Of a DNA stretch of 64,000 nucleotides, positions 1-9,302 are shown one piece after another. Under the pieces are notes generated by a model. That model was given only the letters and a program-made list of their open reading frames with translations. It made no database searches and was not told where the DNA came from. The stretch's first letter is position 1, and each line of letters begins with the position of its first letter. The position numbers were made by a program, and so were the translations under genes. Source of the DNA: DAOUET01 sp034430155 (GTDB lineage Bacteria > Chloroflexota > Anaerolineae > Anaerolineales > UBA4823); the NCBI GenBank assembly GCA_034430155.1, contig DAOUET010000170.1, positions 1-64,000 on the forward strand, given 5' to 3'.

Positions 1-100
1 CAAGGAAAAGCTGGACGCGGGAGCTGTTCTCGTGCAGATTTATACCGGATTAGTATATCAAGGGCCGGGTTTGGTCAAACAGATTCTAAGGGCGTTATGA
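1..100 (+). CDS. pyrD: Dihydroorotate dehydrogenase, C-terminal end (partial)
   Basis: Only the last 32 codons are in the window, read in the frame that starts at base 2 and ends at TGA 98-100. The peptide contains EKLDAGAVLVQIYTGLVYQG and ends GPGLVKQILRAL, which is the typical C-terminal FMN-phosphate-binding segment of class 2 dihydroorotate dehydrogenase (oxidation of dihydroorotate to orotate in pyrimidine synthesis). The class is inferred from this tail alone. An IS30 remnant begins directly after the stop codon. Confidence 0.8.
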   Translation, partial: KEKLDAGAVLVQIYTGLVYQGPGLVKQILRAL

Positions 101-543
101 ATTTAAGGGATGCTGAAGGTATATTGCCAGCTGTCACCGTCTCTTAGAAGGTTAGTCGTCTGGCCTTGCTGGGTAAAGTGAACCACCGCACGGCCGAATT
201 GGTCCGCGATGCTGTGATCGATCTGCTCCACCCCGTTGCAGATCGCTTGCATACCATCACCGGAGATAATGGCAAAGAGTTCGCTGACCACGAACGCATC
301 GCCCAAGACCTTGGCATCGATTTCTTTTTTGCTCATCCGTATGCTGCTTGGGAACGGGGTGCGAATGAAAATATGAATGGCTTGATACGCCAATATATTC
401 CTAAAAATCGAGACCTCTCTTCGGTCACCCATAACGAACTGGAACAGATCATGTTCAAACTCAACCATCGTCCTAGAAAATGCCTTGATTTCAAATCACC
501 CTTTGAGGTATTTTTTGAGCAACCTGTTGCACTTACGAGTTGA
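101..543 (+). pseudogene. IS30-family transposase remnant (C-terminal half)
   Basis: The frame ending at TGA 541-543 encodes an IS30-type DDE integrase core: GKVNHRTAELVRDAV, then TITGDNGKEFADHERI with the second catalytic Asp, then YAAWERGANENMNGLIRQYI with the catalytic Glu, then LNHRPRKCLDFKSPFEV. Reading back in frame, a TAG stop at 145-147 sits where the family has its ER/K-K-S-R segment, and the part before it is short and degenerate. The N-terminal HTH region and the first catalytic Asp are missing. No intact terminal inverted repeats are visible. The remnant lies between pyrD and a truncated DUF3048 gene, so it probably arrived by transposition and then decayed. It is not expected to be active. 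Confidence 0.85.
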
Positions 544-544
544 A

Positions 545-1465
545 TCCAAGTCAAATAACAATCGCTTGCGGGGTCGAAAAGCCAGCGATTATAGATATAA
601 CGAGAGTAGCCAATATCAATCTGTGTACCGGGGGCACCTCCGGGTGAAAGGCGATCCTCAAAAAGCAACCCATGTAAATCCTGGCGATAGTTATCTGATT
701 GACTCTCGGTGAGAAAACGAGTGAGCGCCTGAGTGTTAGCAAACAAGTTGTTGTAACTCGCTATATCCCTGTCTCGGCACAAAGGAACAGTTTTGTCTGG
801 TTGGCATGTTTGCTTCTTGTCCTCGGGCTGTTCCAAGATGAAACGGTTTACGATTGGTATTTCCAGATTTAGGAAATACTCCATCACCCGATCATCTGCG
901 CTGCTAAATACAAAAAAGGACTGGTACATACGGAAGATGTGTTCGTCAAAGAAGCGACCAGACCGGACCGATCCAACTTTACTGGCATCGTTTCCATAGA
1001 AAATAGCGATGAAGCGAGTGATGCCTCGTTCCAGGTAATATTCATAGACAATATCCGCCAGAGAGAGCCCAGACTACGGGCGCACGTTGCGCGGGTAATT
1101 GGTGATTTTTATGGCGATTGGACGTCGTTCTAAGAGGGTAGGATCCGTTACGTTCATGCTGGTGAGAGGATTGATCTCTTTCGGAAATTTTCGGGACCAT
1201 AAGTTGTGATTAGTGGGATCAAGGGTGAGGGTGGTGTATCTCCCCAACTGAACTGATTCGCGGGGTTGGAAAGTTGGTTATTATTATCAATTGGTCTCTC
1301 AAAGGAAAGTATTTTTGGATTAACCCCCGATGAAACCTGAGCGGGAATGGAGAAGCTAGTCTTGGCAGAAGCAAAGGCCGGGGCACAGGAGCTTGTGACC
1401 AATCCGATCAAAAGAAAAATGATAAGGCTTAACCTCAAGGGAAGGGCTTCTTCAGAAGATTCCAT
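545..1465 (-). pseudogene. Decayed DUF3048 lipoprotein paralogue, truncated by IS30
   Basis: Reading leftwards from ATG 1465, a signal peptide with a lipobox-like Cys (LVTSSCAP) is followed by sequence parallel to the intact gene at 1612-2853. Three lesions are visible. A one-base loss near 1186-1191 shifts the frame right after the YGPENF block. A TAG at complement 1074-1076 replaces the codon expected between RNVRP and SGLSLADIVYEYY. The C-terminal third is absent, because homology stops at about 545-560, where the transposase remnant begins. Between the lesions the protein is still well conserved (RFIAIFYGNDAS, then HIFRMYQSFFVFSSADDRV). It is best explained as a tandem duplicate inactivated by the insertion. 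Confidence 0.8.
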
Positions 1466-1611
1466 TGGTTTATAGTAATGGGATATTGCATTTCATCGGC
1501 CAACAGAATCGTTAGAGCAGATCAAGAGAGGATAAAGTCACTTAATCTGCTCTAAAGTGGCGGGCTACCCCCCTTAGACTATTCAATTGCCAGGTTATTG
1601 CTTAAGATTCT

Positions 1612-2853
1612 CTATGGTATGCGGAATTCGAAGCGCCAGGTGGCCTCCTGTGGTTGCGAAATTATCGAATTCTGCCCAACTATCTGGAACCAAGTGTTGC
1701 CTGGTTTGAAAGGGTAGCTGCTACCATCGGGGAAAGTGAGATATAGAACGCTATCAGTAGAGGGGCGATTCCAGATGACTTGATATACCTGACCATCGCG
1801 ATATGCATATGCAGGGCCACTGCCATTGAGCAGGATCTCGATGATCTCTGCCGGGGGACGTTGGAAATATTCGTGTTGCACAATTAGCACGACGACATTA
1901 GCGGCAGTGATTTGTTGATCGTTCAAGCGGTCAGTCATAGGAACATATTTTTCTCCCTGGCCCTGATCGAAAACATCGTCTTGGAAACGCAGATAATGGC
2001 CAGTAGTTGGATCATAATCCCAGCGGTTATAACTATCCCCTGAATAGCGTATGCTGACTTGTTCGGCTGGCTCACCTTCTCCAGATGGTTCTAGTCGAAA
2101 AGTCATTCCATCTAAATTCTGATGGCTGTCGTCGACGTTTTCCGATTCTAGGAAGGCATGGATTTCTTTTGTGCCACCTAAAAGAAAGTTGTAGCCATTG
2201 GGGTCTTGACGACAAAGGGGGATGTTTGATGTAGGCGGGCAAAGCTTGGTTTGACCTCTCTCGAGGACGAGCCTGTCGCTGTAATCAGCAGAAAACAGAC
2301 GTCCGTTAATCCTGTAATCAGCACTACCATATGCAAAGATGCTTTTATACATTCGAATAAGTAGATCATCTGGAAAGCGGGCTGAACGGATGGGGCCGAC
2401 TAACTCAGCGTCATTGCCATAGAAGATAGCATGAAAACGGGTATAGCCATTGTTGTGGTAGTAATCATAGACGATATCAGCAAAGGATAACCCCCAGGGA
2501 GGCCGGTTATAACGTGGAATGATGTTTACCTTGATGGCTACTGGCCTGCGCTCCAATAATCTGGGATCTGAGACAAAAAGGCCGGTGAGTGGATCGACGT
2601 TTTCAGGAAAATTGTTTGGTCCAAAGCCTTCTTCTGGGTAGGAGGGAGTGGGAGTTGGCGTGGGCGGTGAGGTTGGCGTCAGTGTTGCAGTAGGCGGAAT
2701 TATTGTGGGAGATGCCGTCAATGAGGGTAGTGGTGTATTTGTCAACGCCATGGTGGAAGTCTCTTGAGGAGCAGGTTCAAACCCAGAACATGCGCTCAAC
2801 GATAAGCAAATGAACAGGCTTGTATAGATGCCAAATGAAAAACTTCTCAGCAT
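1612..2853 (-). CDS. DUF3048 domain-containing lipoprotein
   Basis: A 413-residue exported protein. The signal peptide ends in LSLSAC, so Cys22 is the predicted lipid-modified residue. A Thr/Pro-rich spacer (about residues 30-70) precedes the DUF3048 region with PVAIKVNIIPRYNRPPWGLS, ADIVYDYYHNNGYTRFHAIF and GPIRSARFPDDLLI, the N-terminal hallmarks of the YerB/DUF3048 family. The C-terminal part matches the second half of that family. The biochemical function of the family is not established; an envelope location is predicted. SD GGAGG lies shortly before ATG 2853. The upstream gene-sized region to its 3' side is its decayed duplicate. Confidence 0.85.
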   Translation of the reverse strand: MLRSFSFGIYTSLFICLSLSACSGFEPAPQETSTMALTNTPLPSLTASPTIIPPTATLTPTSPPTPTPTPSYPEEGFGPNNFPENVDPLTGLFVSDPRLLERRPVAIKVNIIPRYNRPPWGLSFADIVYDYYHNNGYTRFHAIFYGNDAELVGPIRSARFPDDLLIRMYKSIFAYGSADYRINGRLFSADYSDRLVLERGQTKLCPPTSNIPLCRQDPNGYNFLLGGTKEIHAFLESENVDDSHQNLDGMTFRLEPSGEGEPAEQVSIRYSGDSYNRWDYDPTTGHYLRFQDDVFDQGQGEKYVPMTDRLNDQQITAANVVVLIVQHEYFQRPPAEIIEILLNGSGPAYAYRDGQVYQVIWNRPSTDSVLYLTFPDGSSYPFKPGNTWFQIVGQNSIISQPQEATWRFEFRIP

Positions 2854-2899
2854 ACCTCGTCCTCCAGTTTAAATTATGTCGATTAAATTTCGAAGGCTT

Positions 2900-2928
2900 A
2901 TCATACTCCAATTAGAGATCCATGGCAA
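2900..2928 (-). promoter_or_regulatory. Sigma70-type promoter of the DUF3048 gene
   Basis: On the minus strand TTGCCA (2928-2923) and TATGAT (2905-2900) are separated by exactly 17 bases and point at the DUF3048 start 47 bases downstream. It is divergent from the promoter at 2936-2964. Confidence 0.55.
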
Positions 2929-2935
2929 TTACCGC

Positions 2936-2964
2936 TTGTCTTTTTTAATAGATAACCCTATAAT
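2936..2964 (+). promoter_or_regulatory. Promoter of the DUF2085 gene; transcript nearly leaderless
   Basis: TTGTCT (2936-2941), a 17-base spacer and TATAAT (2959-2964). The ATG at 2974 begins only 10 bases after the end of the -10 box, so a start site at the usual distance would leave 0-3 untranslated bases. No Shine-Dalgarno sequence precedes this ATG, in agreement with leaderless translation. Confidence 0.6.
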
Positions 2965-2973
2965 TCTGCCCAT

Positions 2974-3795
2974 ATGGAAATTCCTCAGCTAGAGCGACAC
3001 AGTCTTTGGCAGCGAGCCTGGAAAAGCTTGGTATTTCTGCCCGCCGGGCTTCTGTTAATAGGTTGGTTATTAACCACTCCTTCAGGATTATTGGGCAAGG
3101 CTGATGCAATAGGCTATGCAGTTTGCCATCGAATAGATTTGCGTTCTTTTCATCTTGGTGCAAGGCAATTACCCCTATGTGCCCGTTGTACTGGCATGTA
3201 TTTAGGGGCGATGTTGGGGTTGGTGTATCAGGAGATAATGGGGCGAAAGCGAATTGGCACTCCCCCTTTGCGAGTATTGTTTGTACTGGGTGGTTTAGTG
3301 GCCGCCTTCATCGTGGATGGTTTGAACTCATTCTTGCATTTAATCCCCGGCATGTTCTCCCTCTACGAGCCTAATAACACCCTACGCCTGTTATCCGGAA
3401 CCGGGATGGGTTTGGTGATATCAGTGGCACTCTTTGCGGCTTTTAACCAGACGGTCTGGGAGAAAAGGGATGACCTTCCTGCTCTGGCGGGATCACGATC
3501 TTTAGTTGTTTTACTTATCCTGGGAGCACTTTTGGATCTATTGGTGATGACAGAGAACCCGGTCATCCTTTACCCGCTAGCATTGATCAGTGCAGCCGGC
3601 GTACTGGTCATACTGACCATGGTATATACTACCGTCTGGTTGATGGTGTTACGAATAGAGAACCGCTGGAACCATGTGATTGATTTGGTATTACCCTTAA
3701 CGGGTGGGTTCACGTTGGCTTTGATGCAAATAGGATTACTTGATTTAGGGCGGTATCTGCTGACGGGCACCTGGCAAGGATTCCATCTTGGTTAA
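2974..3795 (+). CDS. DUF2085 family membrane protein
   Basis: A 273-residue integral membrane protein with about six or seven hydrophobic segments. The DUF2085 signature is clear: GYAVCHRIDLRSFHLGARQ, then LPLCARCTGMYLGAMLG, giving a conserved CHR and a CxxC pair near the membrane face, then a glycine-rich transmembrane segment with IVDGLNSFLHLIP. Function is unknown. The next gene (DUF4126) follows after 31 bases on the same strand and also encodes a membrane protein, so the two are probably co-transcribed. Confidence 0.85.
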   Translation: MEIPQLERHSLWQRAWKSLVFLPAGLLLIGWLLTTPSGLLGKADAIGYAVCHRIDLRSFHLGARQLPLCARCTGMYLGAMLGLVYQEIMGRKRIGTPPLRVLFVLGGLVAAFIVDGLNSFLHLIPGMFSLYEPNNTLRLLSGTGMGLVISVALFAAFNQTVWEKRDDLPALAGSRSLVVLLILGALLDLLVMTENPVILYPLALISAAGVLVILTMVYTTVWLMVLRIENRWNHVIDLVLPLTGGFTLALMQIGLLDLGRYLLTGTWQGFHLG

Positions 3796-3826
3796 AGACT
3801 GGTAATCGCCTGGAGAAAGGAAGTAG

Positions 3827-4417
3827 ATGGTGTGGGAATTGCTAACCGGTGTACTCCCTGCGTTTGGTCTTTCGGCCAGTGCCGGGTTAAACGCGTATAT
3901 CCCCCTGTTGGTTATCGCTCTAATGGCGCGTTTTACGGACCTGATCAAGCTGGACGCCCCCTGGAACACGCTCACCAATGGTTGGTTGATCGGTTTGCTG
4001 TTGCTCCTGTCGGTTATTGAATTCTTGGTCGACAAAGTGCCAGCTGTCAATCATGCTAACGATCTCATCCAGACTTTTATTCGGCCAATCGCAGGAGCAA
4101 TCGTGTTTGCGGCCAATGCAAAAGTGATCACGGAAATCCACCCAGTCTTGTCCTTGGGAGCTGGTTTGCTGGTGGCTGGTAGTATTCATGCAGTTAAAGC
4201 CACTGCGGTACGTCCAGTGGTAACCGCCACGACTGCAGGGGTAGGGAATGTGCCGATAAGTATCGCCGAAGATATGATCTCCACAGTGATATCAATCCTG
4301 GCTGTGGTTGTACCGGTGTTGCTCACCGCCATTATCATACTGTCAACTTCTTGGCTTATCTGGCTGCTCTGGCGGCGGGCAAGCCGAGAGCGTCTCGAAC
4401 GATTTATTGATTCTTAA
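3827..4417 (+). CDS. DUF4126 family membrane protein
   Basis: A 196-residue protein with four to five transmembrane segments. The N-terminal GLSASAGLNAYIPLLV and the repeated motifs FIRPIAGAIVFAAN and VKATAVRPVVTATTAGVGN fit DUF4126, an uncharacterised membrane family. AGAAAGGAAG lies 4-13 bases before ATG 3827. It sits between another uncharacterised membrane protein and a small single-pass protein, so the three may form one transcript ending at the terminator near 4744. Confidence 0.8.
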   Translation: MVWELLTGVLPAFGLSASAGLNAYIPLLVIALMARFTDLIKLDAPWNTLTNGWLIGLLLLLSVIEFLVDKVPAVNHANDLIQTFIRPIAGAIVFAANAKVITEIHPVLSLGAGLLVAGSIHAVKATAVRPVVTATTAGVGNVPISIAEDMISTVISILAVVVPVLLTAIIILSTSWLIWLLWRRASRERLERFIDS

Positions 4418-4454
4418 ATAGTTACTAATCATAGGAAGAAAATTGGAGGAGAAG

Positions 4455-4655
4455 ATGACTGAAGATGTAAATACCCACTACGCGGAACCGGAACCACCAA
4501 AACGCAAAAGTAGAGGTTGGATGATCGCCCTAATCGTGGTGGTTATTCTATGCCTTTGTTGTATCGTAGCTGCCGCAGTCGGTTGGTGGCTGTGGAACAA
4601 TGGTGATTCTCTACTCGGATACTCTTCTTTGCTAACCACCATGCCCGCCTTTTGA
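4455..4655 (+). CDS. Small single-pass membrane protein, unknown
   Basis: 66 residues. A strong GGAGGAG at 4445-4451 fixes the start at ATG 4455 rather than the in-frame TTG at 4443. A charged, Pro-rich N-terminus ending in KRKSRG precedes one hydrophobic helix (about residues 23-43) rich in Val, Cys and Ala, then a short polar tail. I do not recognise a family. Its layout (cytosolic basic stretch, helix, short outside tail) resembles small stress or assembly proteins, but no function is claimed. Confidence 0.6.
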   Translation: MTEDVNTHYAEPEPPKRKSRGWMIALIVVVILCLCCIVAAAVGWWLWNNGDSLLGYSSLLTTMPAF

Positions 4656-4743
4656 GATTTAATGCTATCGCGCTGAGACACGATTGCAGGCACATCCTGT
4701 CGGGATCTCATTGAAACTATTCAAGAGTCCTCGAAAATTTTTC

Positions 4744-4787
4744 AAACACCCCTTTCCAAATGTGTTGAAAGGGGTGTTTACTTTTTT
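4744..4787 (+). terminator. Rho-independent terminator
   Basis: A 13-bp perfect stem (AAACACCCCTTTC, 4744-4756, with GAAAGGGGTGTTT, 4767-4779) closes a 10-base loop and is followed by a T-rich run (4782-4787). It ends the DUF2085-DUF4126-small protein unit. The opposite-strand lipoprotein gene ends at 4862. Confidence 0.85.
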
Positions 4788-4861
4788 GGATGGCATTTAA
4801 TTTGATTTTGGAATACAAAGAAATCCTTAGGTCACCGGGGTGGAAATAATCAACTTGGGAT

Positions 4862-5899
4862 TCAACGGATGCCAGAGTCGAAGTTGATTTGAATTTGGGT
4901 AATCTGTCCTTGCTCAACGGTTACAGTCTGAGCTGCGGCTCGCGGGAAGGGAGCATTTGTACCGGATTGAGGCTGAAGGGTATAAGTCCCGGGTTCAAGG
5001 GATAACTGGAAGTGACCTTCTTTGTCAGTCTGGATGGTTGTGACGGTTTGATTGCGTTGATTGAGGACCTGTATCGTCGCCTGGTATGGCAGATCGGGGC
5101 ATAACGTTTCCCCGGATCCAGCCGCTTGAGGCCCTGGACAAGTTGGACCTATTAGAACCTGTCCCGCGACTCCGCTGGTTTCAGCAGGCAGGTTATTTGG
5201 AGAAATTTTTATAAGCTCAGAGGTTAATTCAACCAAGAATTGTGCGATGCTTTCTTCATCATCTTGGGAGGGAGTCGCATTCCCCTGGCCATTAAAAGTA
5301 TAATTATCATTGAACATGTCCGCTGAACCTTGCTGGGGATTGGATTGCCATTTAAAAGTAATGAAGCGGTTCAGCCAATCTTGTATCTGAGCCCATTGAT
5401 CCTGGTTTAGGTTGCCTTGACTGATGACGTGGTCATCACGGCAATCTTCAAGCGTGAAAACCCGGTTAAGTGTGATGGTGAGACGCTGGCAAATGCCGGT
5501 AATGCCACCGGATCTCTCCCATACCAGAGCAGTATTAACAGACGGGGCTTTCTCTGGGGGTATTATTCGGAACGATTTGCCGGAGAGATCGGTATGGATT
5601 TGATAGATTCCGTCTGGTGTGTTCAAGACGAAGCGGTATCCGGGGGTAATTACTTGGGCGCAGACTTCGCCAGGTTGCGAGGCACCAAGACAGGCATTGT
5701 TCCATTCCACCTTTTCGGAACTTATCAGGGAAATTTCGTCCGCAGGTAGATTTGCTTCTTGTGCCAAGAAAGCTGCCGGCGCCTCGATTGGATTTTTAGA
5801 CGGCTCGGGTGTAGGGGTCTCTCCCACGGACAGGCTAGGACTACAAGCTGCCAGGATAATTGTCATCACCATCAATAAGCTCGGAATGTGCTTCGACAT
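4862..5899 (-). CDS. Lipoprotein with C-terminal Cna-B/carboxypeptidase-regulatory-like domain
   Basis: 345 residues from ATG 5899, chosen because AGGAGA lies 7 bases upstream on the minus strand; a start 9 codons further out has no such site. The signal peptide ends LAAC, so Cys19 is the predicted lipid anchor. The middle (about residues 100-210) is unassigned. The last 100 residues (GQVLIGPTCPG, TIQTDKEGHFQLSLEPGTY, VTVEQGQITQIQINF) have the pattern of a carboxypeptidase-regulatory-like or Cna-B beta-sandwich: a transported-value sequence, a Gly-x-Phe turn and an EPGTY strand. It is probably an envelope protein; the partner is unknown. Confidence 0.7.
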   Translation of the reverse strand: MSKHIPSLLMVMTIILAACSPSLSVGETPTPEPSKNPIEAPAAFLAQEANLPADEISLISSEKVEWNNACLGASQPGEVCAQVITPGYRFVLNTPDGIYQIHTDLSGKSFRIIPPEKAPSVNTALVWERSGGITGICQRLTITLNRVFTLEDCRDDHVISQGNLNQDQWAQIQDWLNRFITFKWQSNPQQGSADMFNDNYTFNGQGNATPSQDDEESIAQFLVELTSELIKISPNNLPAETSGVAGQVLIGPTCPGPQAAGSGETLCPDLPYQATIQVLNQRNQTVTTIQTDKEGHFQLSLEPGTYTLQPQSGTNAPFPRAAAQTVTVEQGQITQIQINFDSGIR

Positions 5900-6296
5900 A
5901 AAATCTCTCCTAAGGTAGAGGACCACTCAATAATAAAAACGATAGACCATGTGAGAAAGTTCCCTCTAGAAAAACATGTATCAGCGATAAAAATAGCACA
6001 AGAGAGAAAACTTGTCCATATTCGCGTGGAAAAATCCACAAAATTATCTATTAGGGGTGAAGACGGTATTGATAAAATTAAATCGACGTCCCGATTTTCA
6101 TGCGAACCGCTAATAAGTGTTCTTGCTGGTGGCCTGCCTAATGACTTCACCAGGGAAAAAGCCATTTGGAAATTTCTTTGAGCGCTAAGACCTTCATATG
6201 CACCAAGACAGCCGCGATGCCATTCAGCCGTTAGTGGATAAACACTCGCCCAAGACCCATTTCTATATAAAATCTGACGGGATACCTAGTACTTCT
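5900..6296 (-). other. Intergenic region without recognised gene
   Basis: About 400 AT-rich bases between the lipoprotein start and the thiamine transporter operon end. Short open frames exist on both strands, but none has a ribosome binding site, a recognisable protein or an appropriate position. The only structure seen is the hairpin at 6297-6335. Confidence 0.5.
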
Positions 6297-6335
6297 TCCG
6301 GGGATGACCTGTTTTGAGCGAAAACATTCCCCGGA
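6297..6335 (-). terminator. Hairpin at the end of the thiamine operon
   Basis: TCCGGGGA (6297-6304) pairs with TCCCCGGA (6328-6335), and inside it TGTTTT/AAAACA continues the stem around a GAGCG loop. It begins 6 bases after the last codon of the ATPase gene. There is no T tract, so it may end transcription weakly or protect the 3' end. Confidence 0.45.
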
Positions 6336-6340
6336 GCTCG

Positions 6341-7441
6341 CTAATGGGCAACATTTAGATGCTCAGTAAAACCCAAGAGGTGGAGTTTGCTAGCTGACAT
6401 GGGTGATGGGAAAAATTGGAGCGCTTTTTGCAGGTCTAAACTCAATTGGATTTGTGAATTTATCTCGGGTAGGTGAGTGTGGGAGGGGAAGTCAAAGGTG
6501 AGCTTGGTCCCCTCTACGGATACCACGGTGCGGTTAATACTGCCTCGAAAGGATGTCTCTAATAACTCTCCGCGTAGCTGTAATTCGCCACCACCGTCAA
6601 GTTGGGCTGTATCTGGCCTGATAAGCACAGTAACATATTTTTCCTCAGTCCCCTGGATGGGAAAATTGCCGATGGCGGTATGAACGATCTCCTGATCATT
6701 CTCCTGGAGAACTTCGCCTGCCAACAAGTTAGTCAATCCCAGGAAACGGGCAACGAAAATTGATGCAGGCTGGCGATAAATCTCCTGGGGTATGCCGACC
6801 TGTTCAACTTTGCCAGACTGCATAACCACGACCCTGTCTGAAATGGCGAAGGCCTCTTCTTGATCGTGTGTGACGTAAATTGCGGTTTGTTTAAGACCAC
6901 GCAGGATTTGACGTAATTCAAATATCAACCGTTCTCGCAAAGTTCTGTCGATGGAACCGAGCGGTTCGTCTAGCATCAACAAACGAGGTTGAGGTGCAAG
7001 TGAACGGGCCAGGGCAACTCGCTGCTGCTCACCACCAGATAGGGTGTTTACATCGCGATCAGCATATCCAGACAAACCAACCAATTCCAGCATTTCCGAA
7101 AGGCGCTTTTGGGTAGCATACCGGTCTGATCCGGACATCCTCAACCCGAATGCGATGTTATCAAATACGTTCATATGGGGGAAAAGTACATAATCCTGGA
7201 ACATGAGTCCAAATTCTCTTTTATGAGGCGGGATGCTCATCAAAGAGTCGCCGTTCCAATATACCTGACCTCGGTCGGCTTGCTCCAGGCCAGCGATGAT
7301 CATCAAGGTAGTGGTTTTTCCACATCCACTCGGTCCTAGTAATGCCACGATTTCACCCTCGGGGACATCGAAGGAAACGCCATCGAGAGCGCGGGTAACG
7401 CCGAAGGATTTATAGATATCAAGAAGTTTGAGCCCATTCAT
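6341..7441 (-). CDS. thiQ: Thiamine-type ABC transporter ATP-binding protein
   Basis: 366 residues. Walker A GPSGCGKT (36-43), Q-loop region MFQDYVLFPHMNVFDN, signature LSGGEQQRVALARSL, Walker B LLMLDEPLGSID and a switch His in IYVTHDQEEAF are all intact. About 130 C-terminal residues form a TOBE-like extension, which makes it longer than the E. coli ThiQ and closer to iron or spermidine importers such as FbpC and PotA. The thiamine assignment rests on the operon: it is the last gene after a TPP riboswitch, ThiN, ThiB-like and ThiP-like proteins. It energises import across the membrane. Confidence 0.85.
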   Translation of the reverse strand: MNGLKLLDIYKSFGVTRALDGVSFDVPEGEIVALLGPSGCGKTTTLMIIAGLEQADRGQVYWNGDSLMSIPPHKREFGLMFQDYVLFPHMNVFDNIAFGLRMSGSDRYATQKRLSEMLELVGLSGYADRDVNTLSGGEQQRVALARSLAPQPRLLMLDEPLGSIDRTLRERLIFELRQILRGLKQTAIYVTHDQEEAFAISDRVVVMQSGKVEQVGIPQEIYRQPASIFVARFLGLTNLLAGEVLQENDQEIVHTAIGNFPIQGTEEKYVTVLIRPDTAQLDGGGELQLRGELLETSFRGSINRTVVSVEGTKLTFDFPSHTHLPEINSQIQLSLDLQKALQFFPSPMSASKLHLLGFTEHLNVAH

Positions 7442-7523
7442 ATTAGTTATGAGGTACCAACATTCCCAAGAATTAAAAACCCAGATAACCGCGATGACTC
7501 CTGATCCTTGACTTTCATCGTGC

Positions 7524-9302
7524 TTAAAATTCTCCCACTTCTGCGATACGGAAACGTTCTATCGCCAGCATACCAGCGCCTGTGACTAACATAAGGATAG
7601 TGCTTAGAGCCAAAGCCTGACCGTAATTCAGCGCTCCTGGCAAGGAGAGATAACGGTAAATAACCAATGGGATCGTGGGGAATTCCGGACGGGCAATCAG
7701 CGCAGTTGCGCCGAACTCGCCAAGGGATATGGTGAAGGCAAATATGGCTGCGACCAAAACCGCCCGGCCAACTAATGGAAGATCGATATAGCGAAGAACT
7801 TTCCCGGGTGATGCGCCCAGCAGGGCAGCAGCAGACCTCAAACGAGGCTGAATACTGCGGAGCGCGGGGGTTAAACTTCGCACAACAAAGGGAAAAGCTA
7901 CCAGGGTATGCGCCAGAGGTACGAGTATCGGGGAAGCCCGTAAATCAATAGGCGGATGATTTAAAGTAACAATGAAACCCAAGCCTAGCGTGACCGCGGA
8001 GGTACCCAGTGGAAGCATCAGAAGCGGGTCGAGGATGCGGTTAAAAGCCGATGCAACCCCATGTTTTTGTAGCGAATTGCGGGTTAGTGCCCAGGAAGCA
8101 GGTAAACCCAACCCCAACGCAAATATAACCGTGGTGACAGCATAAGCCAATGAGACCCCCATGGCAGTAGTAGGCGGCACATAGAAGAGCGATTCCCGGC
8201 GGTTGATGGATAGCTCTTTGTAATATTCAAGCGTTAAACCCTGGCTCACTGAGCCTCGCTGGCCGCGTTCGGCTGTCAGGCGAGTTACCGAACGTAAGGC
8301 CAGTCCTAATAAGGGCAATATCAGTAAGATGAGCAAGAGAGAGATGACCAGTACGGCAAATATCCGCATGCGCAATGAATTAAACGATCGTTGCGTATAG
8401 CGAGAAGATCTTAAAGGAATAGGTCGTGAGAGCCGGGCAGTCAAGCGAGAATATGCCACCGTGAGACCAAGTGTGCAGGCGAGTTGAAGGACAGAAAGTA
8501 CCGCGGCCAGGGGCAGGTTGAACAGGCTGATCGTTTGATAGTAGATTTCTACTTCCAGGGTGGCAAAGCGAGGCCCTCCAAGGACCAGAATAACGCCAAA
8601 GGAGGTGAAATCGAAAATAAATACCAGCAGAGCTGCGGAAGCAATGGCGGGCATCAACAATGGAAGTGTTATATGAAGCAGCGTGCGCCAGCGACTAGCG
8701 CCGAGAGTTCGGGCTGAATGTTCCAGATGAGGGTCAAGATGGGACCAGAAATCGCCGACCATGCGTAACACGATGGTGGTGTTATAGAATACATGGGCGA
8801 CGAAGATGGCTATGAGAGTGTTCGTAAATTGGATGGGTGGTACGACAAAATGAAACAAATCCATCAGGAGTATATTGACCCATCCACGCGGTCCTAATAT
8901 GGAATTAAAGGCTGCTGCCACTACCAGCGTGGGCAGGACAAATGGGATTCCGGTGAGAGCCTTGAGCAGAGACTTACCCCGGAAATCAAAACGAGCCAGT
9001 AGATATGCTCCAGGTAGCCCCACTATTAATGTCAGTAAAGTCGATACAATAGCCTGCCAGATAGTAAACCACAACACATGTTTGACCGTGTTGGAGCTGA
9101 GTGCTTCGATCAATGGCGCGGCAACACCCCCCACCCTTGAGGTATAACTTAGCTTTAAAATGTTGCCCAGGGGGTAGAAATAAAAGAGTGCTAGAAATGA
9201 TAGCGGTAAAAGCCAAAGAGCAAGAGTGCGCCCAAAGTGACGGAAGTCAGAAATCAGCGAATCCAGAAAGACGAATACCTCCTTGTTATTTGGGACACTC
9301 AC
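7524..9302 (-). CDS. thiP: Thiamine-type ABC transporter permease, two fused permease domains
   Basis: 592 residues with about 12 transmembrane helices in two halves, each with an EAA-type coupling loop: EHSARTLGASRWRTLLHITL in the first half and RSAAALLGASPGKVLRYIDL in the second. This two-domain layout is the normal one for ThiP and FbpB-type permeases. The GTG start overlaps the TGA of the preceding substrate-binding gene (GTGA), implying translational coupling. It forms the membrane channel for the ThiB-like and ThiQ-like partners. Confidence 0.88.
   Translation of the reverse strand: MSVPNNKEVFVFLDSLISDFRHFGRTLALWLLPLSFLALFYFYPLGNILKLSYTSRVGGVAAPLIEALSSNTVKHVLWFTIWQAIVSTLLTLIVGLPGAYLLARFDFRGKSLLKALTGIPFVLPTLVVAAAFNSILGPRGWVNILLMDLFHFVVPPIQFTNTLIAIFVAHVFYNTTIVLRMVGDFWSHLDPHLEHSARTLGASRWRTLLHITLPLLMPAIASAALLVFIFDFTSFGVILVLGGPRFATLEVEIYYQTISLFNLPLAAVLSVLQLACTLGLTVAYSRLTARLSRPIPLRSSRYTQRSFNSLRMRIFAVLVISLLLILLILPLLGLALRSVTRLTAERGQRGSVSQGLTLEYYKELSINRRESLFYVPPTTAMGVSLAYAVTTVIFALGLGLPASWALTRNSLQKHGVASAFNRILDPLLMLPLGTSAVTLGLGFIVTLNHPPIDLRASPILVPLAHTLVAFPFVVRSLTPALRSIQPRLRSAAALLGASPGKVLRYIDLPLVGRAVLVAAIFAFTISLGEFGATALIARPEFPTIPLVIYRYLSLPGALNYGQALALSTILMLVTGAGMLAIERFRIAEVGEF

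Noticed and set aside
333..929. Minus-strand open frame of 198 codons
   Set aside because: It is a piece of the decayed DUF3048 copy running into antisense transposase sequence, not a separate gene.
5888..6181. Plus-strand open frame of 97 codons in the gap before the thiamine operon
   Set aside because: Overlaps the start of the lipoprotein gene, no SD, no recognisable protein; likely chance.
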